Source: Oleiagrimonas sp. C23AA
Lineage (GTDB): Bacteria; Pseudomonadota; Gammaproteobacteria; Xanthomonadales; Rhodanobacteraceae
Direction of reading: 5' to 3'
DNA: 64,000 nucleotides
Assembly: GCF_011759385.1 (NCBI RefSeq)
Contig: NZ_JAARLY010000002.1
Span: 186,001-250,000 of the forward strand
This document shows, piece by piece, positions 1-8,653 of the stretch. The position numbers and the translations under genes are program-made. The notes beneath the pieces are model-generated. The model saw nothing but the letters and a program-made list of their open reading frames with translations. It made no database searches and had not been told where the DNA came from. Each line of letters starts with the position of its first letter. Position 1 is the first letter of the stretch.

Positions 1-465
1 GCCGTGGCCGTGGCCGTGCGCCGGCTGCGCAAGTTGCCGGCCAAGGCGCGCGTGCTGATTTTGCTGACCGATGGCGTCAACACCGCTGGAGCGCTGGATC
101 CGAAAACCGCCATCCAGCTGGCCAAGGCGGCTGGCGTGCGTATCTACACCATTGGCATTGGCGCCACCCACATGCAGGTGCAGGGATTCTTCGGCAGCCA
201 GGTGGTCAATCCCTCGGCGGATCTGGACACCGACATGCTGACCCATATGGCCAGCGAAACCGGCGGCAAGTTTTTCCGTGCCACCGACAGCCATCAGTTG
301 GCCGAGGCCTATCGCGCCATCGATCGCCTGGAGCCGGTAGCCCACGACAACGTGGTAGTGCGTGAGCGTGACGAGTTGTTTCGCTGGCCGCTGGGCGCTG
401 CGCTGGTGCTGGGGCTGATGACCGCGTTGGCTGCGGCGCTGCCTGCACGGAGGTCGCGCGCATGA
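1..465 (+). CDS. batA: BatA-like VWA-domain protein (5' end outside window)
   Basis: This is the C-terminal 154 codons of a von Willebrand factor A protein; the frame is open from base 1, so the start lies upstream of the window. The strand core LILLTDGVN and the IYTIGIG segment are typical of the second half of a VWA fold, and a hydrophobic segment near the C-terminus (WPLGAALVLGLMTALAAAL) should anchor it in the inner membrane with the domain facing the periplasm. It overlaps the next gene by ATGA (462-465), which implies translational coupling. BatA-BatD proteins accompany MoxR ATPases in many Gram-negatives and have been linked to oxygen and stress tolerance, but the biochemical role is not settled. 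A MoxR or DUF58 gene would be expected just upstream, outside the window. Confidence 0.85.
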   Translation, partial: AVAVAVRRLRKLPAKARVLILLTDGVNTAGALDPKTAIQLAKAAGVRIYTIGIGATHMQVQGFFGSQVVNPSADLDTDMLTHMASETGGKFFRATDSHQLAEAYRAIDRLEPVAHDNVVVRERDELFRWPLGAALVLGLMTALAAALPARRSRA

Positions 466-2354
466 TGCATTTGTTCGGCCCCGTGCAGCTGTTGCACCCG
501 CTGGCGCTGTGGTTGTTGTTACTGCTGCCGGTGAGCTGGCTGTGGCTGGCCCAGGGCGACAACGGCGAGCGCGCGCTGTCGCGCCTGGTCGATGCCAGCT
601 TGCTGCCGCACCTGGTCGCCGGGCGGCGGCGCCGTGGCTGGGCACCGTGGGTGATCGTCACGCTGGGTTTGTTGTTGCTGGTGGTGGCCATGGCCGGGCC
701 GGCCTGGCGGCAGAAGCCGCAGCCGCTGTATACCGCCCATGCCGCGCAGGTGGTGGCCATGTCGATGTCCTCGCGCATGCTGGCGCGTGATGTCACGCCG
801 GACCGGCTGACCCGCGCCCGCTACAAGGTGCATGCGTTGTTCGACGCCAACCGTGGTGGCCAGAACGCGCTGGTCGCCTATGCCGGGCAGGCCTTCGTGG
901 TGGCGCCGCTGACCAGCGATGCTGGTGCGTTGTCGGATCTGCTCGACGCGCTATCGCCCGACACCATGCCGACACCGGGCAACAATGCCGCCGATGCCAT
1001 CAAGCGCGGCGTGAAGCTGCTTGATGGCGCCGGCATCAAGAATGGCTCGCTGGTGCTGGTGACCGACAGTGCAAACCAGGCGGCGGTTGACGCCGCCAAG
1101 GCCGCTCATGCCGACGGCGTGCGCGTATCCGTGCTCGGTGTGGGCGCTGCCGGCAAGGGCGCGCCGGTGCCGGGCGAAGGCGGCGGTTTTCTTACCAACC
1201 GTCAGGGCCAGATCGTCATGGCCAAACGCGATGACGGGCAGCTGCGGGCGCTGGCCGCCGCGGGAGGTGGCATCTACCAGCCACTGACCAACAATGCCGA
1301 GGACATTCACGTGCTCGCTGCGCAGCTGCGTCAGGGCCAGGCGGCCAAGCGCGCGAAGGACCGCGCCAGCCGGCAGTGGATCGACGAAGGCCCGTGGTTT
1401 GCGCTGGCACTGTTGCCGCTGCTGGCCCTGGGTTTTCGCCGTGGCTGGCTGTTGCTGCTGTGCCTGGCGGTGGCCCCCATGTGGCCGGCACCGGCGCAGG
1501 CTTCCACCTGGCAGAATCTTTGGCAGCGCCGCGACCAGCAGGCCGAGCAGGCGTTGCGCCAGGGCCATCCCAGGCAGGCCGAGAAGCTGGCCCATTCGCC
1601 CATGCTTCGTGGCACGGCGGCCTACCGTGCCGGGCAGTACAAGGCGGCGGCCAAGGCCTTCGCACAGGCCGGCGGTGCGCAGGGCGCCTATAACCTGGGT
1701 AACGCCCTGGCGCGCCAGGGCCAGTATCAACAGGCCATCAAGGCCTACGACCGCGCGCTCAAACTCGATGCCGGTCACGCCGATGCCAAGGCCAATCGCA
1801 AGGCCATCGAAGACTGGCTCAAAAAGCACAAGCCGCCCAAACAAAGCGGCAATGGTGCCAAGGATCGCAAGCACGGTGGCAAGGGCGGCCAGGGGCAGTC
1901 CAAGCAAAAGAGCGCCGGCAAGGGCAAGGATTCGGATCAATCCAAGCAGTCCGGCCAGAAGGGCGGCTCCCAGGGCGGCAATGGCCAGCATGGCCAGAAC
2001 CAGTCGGGCCAGAAAAAATCCGCCAACAAGGACCGCAGCGGCGCCGACGCCAAGCAGGACAAGGCGCAGCAGCAACAGGCAGAGCAGGCGCGCAAGGCCA
2101 TGAAGCAGCAGATGGACCAGGCGCTGAAAAAGCCGCAGGGCCAACACGGCAAGCAGGCGGCGCAAGGCAGCTTTGCGCTGGGCCGCCAGAATCCGCCGCA
2201 GGACAAAAACCACAAGGCGCTGTCGGCACCGCTGCGTCAGGCGCTGGACCGTGTGCCAGATGATCCGGGCGGTCTGCTGCGGCGCAAGTTCATGCTCGAA
2301 TATCAGCGTCGCCAGCAGGGCGATACTTCCCGCAGTGACGGAGGCGATCGATGA
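462..2354 (+). CDS. BatB-BatC fusion: VWA domain plus TPR and K/Q/G-rich tail
   Basis: The 630-residue protein has N-terminal membrane segments (about 10-28 and 65-85), a VWA domain (about 90-290), two hydrophobic segments near 310-350, a TPR block (about 370-460, with AYNLGNALARQGQYQQAIKA) and a low-complexity Lys/Gln/Gly/Ser tail. This is the BatB plus BatC arrangement in one chain. The MIDAS position that normally reads DxSxS (as in VVALDLSRSM) reads VVAMSMSSRM, so the metal-binding Asp is replaced by Ser and the third site by Arg. It overlaps batA by 4 nt and batD by 4 nt, so the three are one transcription and translation unit. It probably acts as an inner-membrane scaffold with BatA and BatD; a specific function cannot be read from the sequence. 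Confidence 0.85.
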   Translation: MMHLFGPVQLLHPLALWLLLLLPVSWLWLAQGDNGERALSRLVDASLLPHLVAGRRRRGWAPWVIVTLGLLLLVVAMAGPAWRQKPQPLYTAHAAQVVAMSMSSRMLARDVTPDRLTRARYKVHALFDANRGGQNALVAYAGQAFVVAPLTSDAGALSDLLDALSPDTMPTPGNNAADAIKRGVKLLDGAGIKNGSLVLVTDSANQAAVDAAKAAHADGVRVSVLGVGAAGKGAPVPGEGGGFLTNRQGQIVMAKRDDGQLRALAAAGGGIYQPLTNNAEDIHVLAAQLRQGQAAKRAKDRASRQWIDEGPWFALALLPLLALGFRRGWLLLLCLAVAPMWPAPAQASTWQNLWQRRDQQAEQALRQGHPRQAEKLAHSPMLRGTAAYRAGQYKAAAKAFAQAGGAQGAYNLGNALARQGQYQQAIKAYDRALKLDAGHADAKANRKAIEDWLKKHKPPKQSGNGAKDRKHGGKGGQGQSKQKSAGKGKDSDQSKQSGQKGGSQGGNGQHGQNQSGQKKSANKDRSGADAKQDKAQQQQAEQARKAMKQQMDQALKKPQGQHGKQAAQGSFALGRQNPPQDKNHKALSAPLRQALDRVPDDPGGLLRRKFMLEYQRRQQGDTSRSDGGDR

Positions 2355-4135
2355 GTGTGCGGCGACTGGCATGGCTGGCCGTGGCGTGTCTGGCATGGGC
2401 GGCGGCCTGTATGGGCCTGGCGCAGGCGGCGGCCGCGCAGGTACACGCCTCGTTCGATCGCGATCACGCCGCACTGGGCGATACCGTGACGCTGAACGTC
2501 AAGGTGCAGGGCGCGACTCGGCTCACACCGCCCGATACCAGCGCGCTGTCCCAGGATTTTCAGGTGCTGGGCACCTCTCGCAGCACCTCGATCAGCATCA
2601 TCAACGGCCGCCGTCAGGACAGCGTGACCTGGTCGGTCGCGCTCAAACCGCTGCATGCCGGCACGCTGACCGTGCCGCCGCTGCAGGTAGATGGCCAAAC
2701 CACGCGGGCGCTGACGCTGACCGTGTCGCCACCTTCACCGCAAGGGCAGGGCCACGCCGGCGATCCGGTGTTTGTCGAGGCCACTCCCAGCAGCACCCAG
2801 CCTTACGTTGGTCAGCAGATCGATCTGACGGTGCGCCTGTTTTTCCAGCCCAGCCTCAGTGATGGCAGCCTGGACAAGCCCAGCGCCAAGGGCCTGCAGG
2901 TGCGGCGCATGGGCTCGGATGACCAGTATCAGACCAACCGCGACGGCCAGTCCTATCACGTAGTCGAGCGTCACTATGCGCTGATTGCACAAAAAGCCGG
3001 GCGCATGGATATCCCCGGCATCGGTTTCTCCGGCACGGCGCTGGACCCGAACGGTTTTGCCAGCTTCATGGGCGGCGGTCAGGCGGTGCAGGCGCGCTCG
3101 CCGGCCATCGTACTCAATGTGCGTGCGCAGCCGGCCTCGGCCAAGGGCAGCACCTGGCTTCCGGCGCGCTCGGTGAACCTGTCGCTGCAGGGCTTGCCCT
3201 CCAGCGGCAAGGTGCAGGTGGGCGAGCCGTTGACGCTAACCCTGACCGAACAGGCCAACGGGCTGCCGTTTGAATCACTGCCGGAACCGGCACTGCCGCC
3301 GATCGCCGGCGCCCAGGTGTACCCGGACAAGCCCCAAGGCCAGACCGACGACGATGGGCACTGGTTGCAGGGCAAGCGCACCCGCAAGTTCGCCATCGTG
3401 CCCTCGGCGCCCGGCAAGCTGCACATCCCGGAGCTGACCCTGAGCTGGTGGAACACGGTGACCGACAAGCCGGTGACCACGCGCATTCCCGCGCATGACA
3501 TCCAGGTGGTGGGTGCCGCGGGTGCGGCCACGCCTCCGGCCCAAGCCGGATCATCTTCGGCACCTGGCGTCCCGGCCAAGGTGAGCCGCAGCCCGGCGCC
3601 GGCCGCCAGTGTCGCCGCTTCGGGTTTGGCATCCTCGCCATCCGGACTTTCCGATCGCTGGATGTGGATTGCATTGGGCGTGCTGGTGCTTTGGCTGCTG
3701 ACGCTGGCCGGTGCGGTGTGGCTATGGCGTCGTCGCCGCGGCGCGAAGGTGCCGCCGCCGCCCGAAAAGCCTTCCTCTGCCGAACGCAAACCGTCGCCCC
3801 GGGCCGGGCGCCAGCACTTCCTGCTGGCCGCGCGGCGCGAGGACGCCGATGCCCAGGCGCATGCGTTGCTGGACTGGGCGCGGCAAGAGCGACCGGGCGT
3901 GCCGCATCTGGAGGCGCTGTCGCAGGCGCTGGCCGATACCGAGCAGCGCGCGGCCATTGAGGCCTTGCAGCAACTTCGCTTTGCCGGCAAGGGCGAGTCC
4001 GGTTCGCTGGGCGAGCGCCTGGCCCGGGCCTTCGGCAAGGGCTTTGCCTGGAAGGTGGGCAACGGCGGTAACGGTAAGGCAGATGACTTGCCGCCGCTGT
4101 ATCCGTTCGATCTGGGCGATTCCACGCGGCGTTGA
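2351..4135 (+). CDS. batD: BatD-like oxygen-tolerance protein
   Basis: The 594-residue protein starts with a signal peptide (LAWLAVACLAWAAACMGLAQ then AAAAQ). A long periplasmic part follows that looks like stacked beta-sandwich domains (VHASFDRDHAALGDTVTLNV at the start). A transmembrane helix lies near residues 437-458 (WMWIALGVLVLWLLTLAGAV), followed by an Arg-rich stop-transfer sequence and a cytoplasmic tail of about 120 residues. Length and layout match the BatD family. The ATG overlaps the previous stop by 4 nt. A basic and Pro-rich linker (about 395-435) separates the periplasmic domains from the membrane helix. It likely assembles with the upstream VWA proteins in the periplasm. Confidence 0.85.
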   Translation: MSVRRLAWLAVACLAWAAACMGLAQAAAAQVHASFDRDHAALGDTVTLNVKVQGATRLTPPDTSALSQDFQVLGTSRSTSISIINGRRQDSVTWSVALKPLHAGTLTVPPLQVDGQTTRALTLTVSPPSPQGQGHAGDPVFVEATPSSTQPYVGQQIDLTVRLFFQPSLSDGSLDKPSAKGLQVRRMGSDDQYQTNRDGQSYHVVERHYALIAQKAGRMDIPGIGFSGTALDPNGFASFMGGGQAVQARSPAIVLNVRAQPASAKGSTWLPARSVNLSLQGLPSSGKVQVGEPLTLTLTEQANGLPFESLPEPALPPIAGAQVYPDKPQGQTDDDGHWLQGKRTRKFAIVPSAPGKLHIPELTLSWWNTVTDKPVTTRIPAHDIQVVGAAGAATPPAQAGSSSAPGVPAKVSRSPAPAASVAASGLASSPSGLSDRWMWIALGVLVLWLLTLAGAVWLWRRRRGAKVPPPPEKPSSAERKPSPRAGRQHFLLAARREDADAQAHALLDWARQERPGVPHLEALSQALADTEQRAAIEALQQLRFAGKGESGSLGERLARAFGKGFAWKVGNGGNGKADDLPPLYPFDLGDSTRR

Positions 4136-4223
4136 TTGTCCCCAGGCTGGCGCTGGGTGGTCAGCGCCGGTCAGTTCGGTAGACTCGACCGACAGGCTGA
4201 TTTCAGCCTTGGGGAGGGTGCAC

Positions 4224-5549
4224 ATGGGCGATCAGGATCACCCGCAGGTGCCGCATCGCGGCTGGCGTGCCATGGCGCTGCACACGCGCATGCTGATCGG
4301 TTTCATGGTCGGTGCACTGGCCGGCATGGCCTGCTATGCATGGGCCGGGCAGGCGCCATGGCTGGACATGGTGGTGGCGTACATCAGCCAGCCGGTGGGC
4401 GATCTGTTTCTTCGCCTTCTGTTCATGCTGGTGGTACCGCTGGTTTTCTCCGCGCTCGTGTTGGGCGTGGTCGAGATTGGCGATCCGAAGCTGCTTGGCC
4501 GGCTGGGCCTGCGCACGCTGCTGTGGATCATCGCGGTCACCGCCATTGCGGTGACTATCGGCCTGGTGCTGGTCAACGTATTTCAGCCCGGCCGCGGTTT
4601 GCCGGCCGAGGTCGGTGAGCATCTGCTGGCGCAGGCCTCGCAGCGTGCCGGTGATATCGCGGCGCGCCGCGAAGCGCTCTCGGCGCGCGAACTGCTGCTC
4701 AATATCGTGCCGACCAACCCGGTGAATGCCGCTGCCAGCGGCAACCTGATCGGGCTGATGTTTTTCGCGCTGATGTTCGGCATTGCCGCCACCGTGCTGC
4801 GCACCGACGGCACGCGCACCTTCGTGGGCACGGTGCAGGGCGTGTACGACATCTGCCTGCGGCTGATCAGCTGGGTCATCGGTCTGGCGCCATACGCGGT
4901 GGCGGCACTTTTGTTCACGCTGACCGCGCGGCTGGGCTGGGATGTGCTGGGCCAGCTGGCGCGCTATGTCGGCGTGGTGGTGCTGGCGCTGGGCCTGCAG
5001 ACCTTCGTGGTGTTGCCGGTACTGGTACGGTTTCTGGGTGGCGTGCGGGCGCGGGCCTTTTTTCGCGGCGCGCAGACGGCCATGCTGACCGCCTTTTCCA
5101 CCTCATCCAGCAGCGCCACCCTGCCAACCACCCTGCAGGCGGCCGAGCATCGCCTGGGCGTGCCCAAGCGCGTGTCACGCTTTGTCTGCACCCTCGGCGC
5201 CACCGCCAACATGAATGGAACGGCGCTGTACGAGGGCGTGACAGTGCTGTTTCTGGCCCAGTTCTTCGGCGTGGACTTGAGCCTGCTGCAGCAGATGGTG
5301 GTGCTGTTGATCTGCGTGCTGGGTGGCATTGGCGCGGCCGGCGTGCCCGGCGGTTCGCTGCCGGTGATTGCGATGATCCTGGGCATGTTCGGCATTCCGC
5401 CCGAAGGCATTGGCCTGGTGTTGGGCATCGACCGCTTTCTGGACATGTGCCGCACCGCGCTGAACGTGACCGGCGACCTGGCCGCCTCGGTGGTGGTGGC
5501 GCGCAGTGTCGGCGAAACCGTGGTGCCGGTGACCGAGCCGGCACTGTAG
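4224..5549 (+). CDS. Dicarboxylate/amino acid:cation symporter (DAACS family)
   Basis: The 441-residue membrane protein is related to GltP/DctA. It contains the serine-rich re-entrant loop (FSTSSSSATLPTT), the NMNGTALYEG segment of TM7 and the GIGAAGVPGGSL hairpin 2, all diagnostic of glutamate and C4-dicarboxylate symporters that use Na+ or H+. The frame is open far upstream, but ATG 4224 is chosen because GGGGAGG lies about 8 nt before it and the family N-terminus (LHTRMLIGFMVGALAG) begins shortly after. Substrate (glutamate/aspartate versus succinate/fumarate) cannot be decided from sequence. It stands alone, 88 nt after batD, so it may have its own promoter. Confidence 0.93.
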   Translation: MGDQDHPQVPHRGWRAMALHTRMLIGFMVGALAGMACYAWAGQAPWLDMVVAYISQPVGDLFLRLLFMLVVPLVFSALVLGVVEIGDPKLLGRLGLRTLLWIIAVTAIAVTIGLVLVNVFQPGRGLPAEVGEHLLAQASQRAGDIAARREALSARELLLNIVPTNPVNAAASGNLIGLMFFALMFGIAATVLRTDGTRTFVGTVQGVYDICLRLISWVIGLAPYAVAALLFTLTARLGWDVLGQLARYVGVVVLALGLQTFVVLPVLVRFLGGVRARAFFRGAQTAMLTAFSTSSSSATLPTTLQAAEHRLGVPKRVSRFVCTLGATANMNGTALYEGVTVLFLAQFFGVDLSLLQQMVVLLICVLGGIGAAGVPGGSLPVIAMILGMFGIPPEGIGLVLGIDRFLDMCRTALNVTGDLAASVVVARSVGETVVPVTEPAL

Positions 5550-5552
5550 CCG

Positions 5553-6068
5553 TCAGCTGTTGAGCATCACCGCTTCCTGCACCGCCTCGGTCAGTTCATC
5601 GCCAAAGCAGCACAGCGTCACGCTCATGCCTTTGGGGGCGCGGCGCACCTCGCGCACGGCAATCGCGGCCGCCTTGGCCGGCGGGTAGCCATATCCACCG
5701 CAGCTGATGGCTGGAAAGGCGATGCTTTGCACGTCATGCTCGTAGGCCAGTGCCAGACTGTGCCGGTAGCACCCGGCCAGGGCCTCGGGCTCGCCACTTT
5801 CGCCGCCATGCCAGACCGGACCCACGGTGTGGATGACATAGCGCGCGGGCAACTGGTAGGCGTCGGTGATGCGTGCTTCGCCGGTACGACAGCGCACGCC
5901 TGAATCCATCTCTGGAATGGCCTTGCATGCTTCCAGCAACCGGGGGCCGGAGGCGCGATGGATGGCGCCATCAACACCGCCGCCGCCGAGCAGGGTGCGA
6001 TTGGCGGCATTGACGATAGCATCAACCTTCAGGGTGGTGATGTCGGCTTGGATCACTTCGATGTTCAT
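5553..6068 (-). CDS. Macro-domain protein, O-acetyl-ADP-ribose deacetylase type (YmdB-like)
   Basis: The 171-residue single macro domain begins [20 protein letters not shown] and carries the ADP-ribose-binding signature [18 protein letters not shown] near residues 21-38, plus [11 protein letters not shown] and [12 protein letters not shown], the second ligand loop. These are the motifs of bacterial YmdB-type proteins, which remove acetyl or ADP-ribose groups from O-acetyl-ADP-ribose or modified proteins. Length is typical. It is convergent with the symporter (3 nt gap) and divergent from the MarR gene, with which it shares about 90 nt of intergenic DNA. A role in RNase III control has been described for E. 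coli YmdB but cannot be assumed here. Confidence 0.93.
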   Translation of the reverse strand: MNIEVIQADITTLKVDAIVNAANRTLLGGGGVDGAIHRASGPRLLEACKAIPEMDSGVRCRTGEARITDAYQLPARYVIHTVGPVWHGGESGEPEALAGCYRHSLALAYEHDVQSIAFPAISCGGYGYPPAKAAAIAVREVRRAPKGMSVTLCCFGDELTEAVQEAVMLNS

Positions 6069-6158
6069 GGCGCCAGCCTAAATAAGGCAACCTGTATATT
6101 CGGGTGCCGGTGGCGAGGATTTGTCATACTCCGTTCATCGCCTGCATGACGTTAGACC

Positions 6159-6623
6159 ATGGCTACCACTGAAAATACTTCGTTCGGCTACCTTCTGAGC
6201 GACGTTACATTGCTGTTTCGCAAGCATTTTGACCGTCGCGCGGTGCGCTTCGGCCTGACTCGCGCGCAATGGCGCGCGGTGAAGGTGCTGCATTTCCGGC
6301 CGGGCATCCGGCAAAGCCAGCTGGCCGAGTTCCTGGAAATGGAGCCGATTGCGGTCGGTCGTGTCATCGACCGTCTGCAGGCGGCGGGCTTTGTCGAGCG
6401 CCGTGCCGATCCCAACGACCGGCGCTGTTGGCGGCTCTACACCACCGACCAGGCCGCCGCCGTGGTCGGTGACATGGAGCAGATCAGCCGCGAACTGCGC
6501 GTCGATGCCACTCGCGACATTCCGCTTGCAGAGCTGGAAGCGACCATCGCCACGCTGGAAAAGATCAAGGCCAACCTGCAGGCGATGGATGGCGGCATGG
6601 CGCTGCCCACCGACGGCGACTGA
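6159..6623 (+). CDS. MarR-family transcriptional regulator
   Basis: The 154-residue protein has the MarR winged-helix layout: N-terminal dimerisation helix (FGYLLSDVTLLFRKHFDRRA), helix-turn-helix around residues 45-75 (GIRQSQLAEFLEMEPIAVGR), and the wing sequence VERRADPNDRRCWRLYTT that contains the conserved D-x-R wing residues. It likely binds a short palindrome as a dimer and releases it on binding a small phenolic or drug-like ligand. Its neighbour is the divergent macro-domain gene, the natural candidate target together with its own promoter. No palindromic operator was obvious in the 90-nt gap. Confidence 0.93.
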   Translation: MATTENTSFGYLLSDVTLLFRKHFDRRAVRFGLTRAQWRAVKVLHFRPGIRQSQLAEFLEMEPIAVGRVIDRLQAAGFVERRADPNDRRCWRLYTTDQAAAVVGDMEQISRELRVDATRDIPLAELEATIATLEKIKANLQAMDGGMALPTDGD

Positions 6624-6644
6624 GCGCCGCCGCCGTTCGCTGGC

Positions 6645-8084
6645 CTACTCGCCGGCACCATCGCCGGCAAAGGCGCCCCGGCCTGAGCCGAAATCGCCCT
6701 TGGCCTGCGCCGCCATGTAGCTCCACACCGCATACACGGCCACATTCTGCGTCAGCGCATCGCGGTCGATCTTGTCCAGCGTGTCGTTGGAGGTGTGGTG
6801 CCAGTCGAAATAGCGCGTCGCGTCCTGCGACAGCGAAAGTGCCGCCATGCCCACGCCGTGGATCTGCGACAGATCCGAGCCGCCGCCGCCCGGTCGCTTG
6901 GGGTCGTAGGCCACGCCCAGTGGTTTGAGCACCGTGGCGATTTGCGCCACGGCCGGGCGCGCCTCCGGCTTCACCGAGGCGCTCATGCGGTAGATGCGGT
7001 CGGCGCCCAGGTCCGACTCGCTGCCCAATACGTGGCCGGTCACATCCTTGGCGTGGGCCCTGGCGTAGGCCTTGCCGCCCCAGAGGCCAAATTCCTCGTT
7101 GGCAAAGGCGATCACCCGAATGCCTCGCGCCGGCCGCTGCGGCAGCTGGGCGATCAAGTGGGCGGCGCCGACGGCGATGGCAATGCCGGCACCATCGTCG
7201 ATGGCTCCGGTGCCCGGATCCCAGGAATCCAGGTGCCCGCCCATGTCGATGAACTGGTGCGGGTAGCGCGAACCATCGAGTTCTGCGACGACGTTGGCGC
7301 CGGTGTATCGGCCGTCGAAGCCCACGTCCAGATCCAGATGCACACGCACCGGCTGGCCCGAGGCCAGTTCGCGTTCAAGCTGGTCGGCATCGGGATTGGA
7401 CAACGCCGCGGCCGGGATGGCCTTGGCCGGATCGGTGAACCCGGTGACGCCGGTATGGGCGATGCGCTCGTGCATGTCGGTGCCAGCCGAGCGCAGGATA
7501 TAGGCTACTGCGCCCTTGGCCGCGGCGATTGGCGGTCCTGCCACACGCTGCGGCGAGCCAATGCGGCCGTAGTCGCGTCCATCGCGAAAGCGGTGCATGG
7601 CCTGGCCCAGGTAGACGATCTTGCCGCGCACCTTGGCGGCCGGCGCGGCCTTCAGCGCGGCCAGATTCTTGAAGGCCACCACTTCGGCGGTGAGTCCGCC
7701 CTTGGGTGTGCCGGCCGAATAGCCCAGCGCGCTCAACACCAGATGCTGGCGGTAGGGCGACACAATGGCGCCCGACTCGCTGCGACGCACCCACTTGGGG
7801 TAGCTCACAGGTTCGGTGTAGACCCGGTCGAAGCCCATCTTTTGGAGCCGTGCCATCAGCCAGGCGCGCGCCTTGGCATCGTTGGCTCCGCCGGCCAGGC
7901 GCGGGCCCACCTGCGTGGTCAGGTCGCGCACCAGTTGGTAGGCGGTGTCATCGTGGCGTGCCTGCTTGCGCAGCTGTATGGCCGTTTTTACGGCTGCGTC
8001 CGGTATGTGCGTGGTGGCCGCGTAGGCGGGCAAGGTCGCGGTGCCGGCCAGCGCCAGGGCACCGGCCAGGATCAGATATCGCAT
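6645..8084 (-). CDS. Secreted M28-family zinc metallopeptidase
   Basis: The 479-residue protein starts with a signal peptide (MRYLILAGALALAGTATL, cut near AYA). The catalytic domain shows GGHLDSWDPGTGAIDDGAG, FANEEFGLWG, ESDLGADRIYRM and DWHHTSNDT, the co-catalytic zinc ligands and general-base Glu region of M28 aminopeptidases; a PA-type insert precedes them. The start at 8084 is chosen over an in-frame ATG 16 codons upstream because GGGGAGA lies just before it and the signal peptide begins there. It is probably an outer-membrane-associated or periplasmic aminopeptidase or carboxypeptidase. It lies downstream of mscL on the same strand with a hairpin between, so it may be expressed from its own promoter (CATAAT about 30 nt before the ATG). 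Confidence 0.9.
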   Translation of the reverse strand: MRYLILAGALALAGTATLPAYAATTHIPDAAVKTAIQLRKQARHDDTAYQLVRDLTTQVGPRLAGGANDAKARAWLMARLQKMGFDRVYTEPVSYPKWVRRSESGAIVSPYRQHLVLSALGYSAGTPKGGLTAEVVAFKNLAALKAAPAAKVRGKIVYLGQAMHRFRDGRDYGRIGSPQRVAGPPIAAAKGAVAYILRSAGTDMHERIAHTGVTGFTDPAKAIPAAALSNPDADQLERELASGQPVRVHLDLDVGFDGRYTGANVVAELDGSRYPHQFIDMGGHLDSWDPGTGAIDDGAGIAIAVGAAHLIAQLPQRPARGIRVIAFANEEFGLWGGKAYARAHAKDVTGHVLGSESDLGADRIYRMSASVKPEARPAVAQIATVLKPLGVAYDPKRPGGGGSDLSQIHGVGMAALSLSQDATRYFDWHHTSNDTLDKIDRDALTQNVAVYAVWSYMAAQAKGDFGSGRGAFAGDGAGE

Positions 8085-8121
8085 GTGTGGTCTCCCCGAG
8101 GTAACCGCTTCGATTATGCCG

Positions 8122-8143
8122 CGCTGGCGCATTTGCGCCAGCG
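8122..8143 (-). other. Perfect hairpin between mscL and the M28 peptidase
   Basis: CGCTGGCGCA, TT, TGCGCCAGCG form a 10-bp perfect stem just after the mscL stop. No U-run follows on the minus strand, so this is not a canonical intrinsic terminator; it may slow transcription or protect the mscL 3' end. Confidence 0.5.
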
Positions 8144-8160
8144 ACAGACGTCACCGCCAA

Positions 8161-8574
8161 TCAGGGAGCGCCGCGCTCCTTGATCAGGTCGCGGATTTCC
8201 TGCAGCAGGGCCACATCCGGTGGCGGCGCGGCAGGAATGGGCGGGGCTTCTTCCTTCTTGCGCTTCAAGTTGTTGATGGCACGAATGACGAAGAAGATCA
8301 CCAGCGCGATGATGACGAACTGGATCACGGTGTTCAGGAAGGCGCCGATCATGATCGCCACCTCGCCCTTGCCGTCGGCCGCGGCGGGTTTGAGCACCCA
8401 CTTCCATTTGGCAAAATCCACGCCGCCGATCAGCAGGCCGATCGGCGGCATGATCACGCTGTTGACCAGGGCGGTGACGATCTTGCCGAAGGCACCGCCA
8501 ATGATCACGCCCACGGCCATGTCGATGACATTGCCGCGCAGCGCGAATTTCTTGAACTCACTCAGAAGGCTCAT
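8161..8574 (-). CDS. mscL: Large-conductance mechanosensitive channel MscL
   Basis: The 137-residue protein matches MscL over its full length. It has an amphipathic N-terminal helix ([20 protein letters not shown]), TM1 with the gate-forming [20 protein letters not shown], a periplasmic loop, TM2 ([19 protein letters not shown]) and a charged cytoplasmic helix ending near DLIKERG. It forms a homopentameric emergency valve in the inner membrane that opens on hypo-osmotic shock. The Ala/Pro-rich linker ([12 protein letters not shown]) between TM2 and the terminal helix is a little longer than in E. coli. GGGGAG lies immediately before the ATG. Confidence 0.97.
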   Translation of the reverse strand: MSLLSEFKKFALRGNVIDMAVGVIIGGAFGKIVTALVNSVIMPPIGLLIGGVDFAKWKWVLKPAAADGKGEVAIMIGAFLNTVIQFVIIALVIFFVIRAINNLKRKKEEAPPIPAAPPPDVALLQEIRDLIKERGAP

Positions 8575-8653
8575 GGCTCCCCACGAAGCTGACCCGGTCC
8601 CAACGCCGGCCGCTTCACTTTAGCGCCACTTGGCTGAGTGCGAAGGTGAACGC

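Noticed and set aside
951-2474. 507-codon minus-strand frame opposite the BatB-BatC gene
   Set aside because: Leu/Ala/Arg-rich antisense of the K/Q/G-rich tail; no start signal or family similarity.
6795-8183. 462-codon plus-strand frame opposite the M28 peptidase
   Set aside because: Antisense shadow; the minus strand has a signal peptide and complete metal-site motifs.
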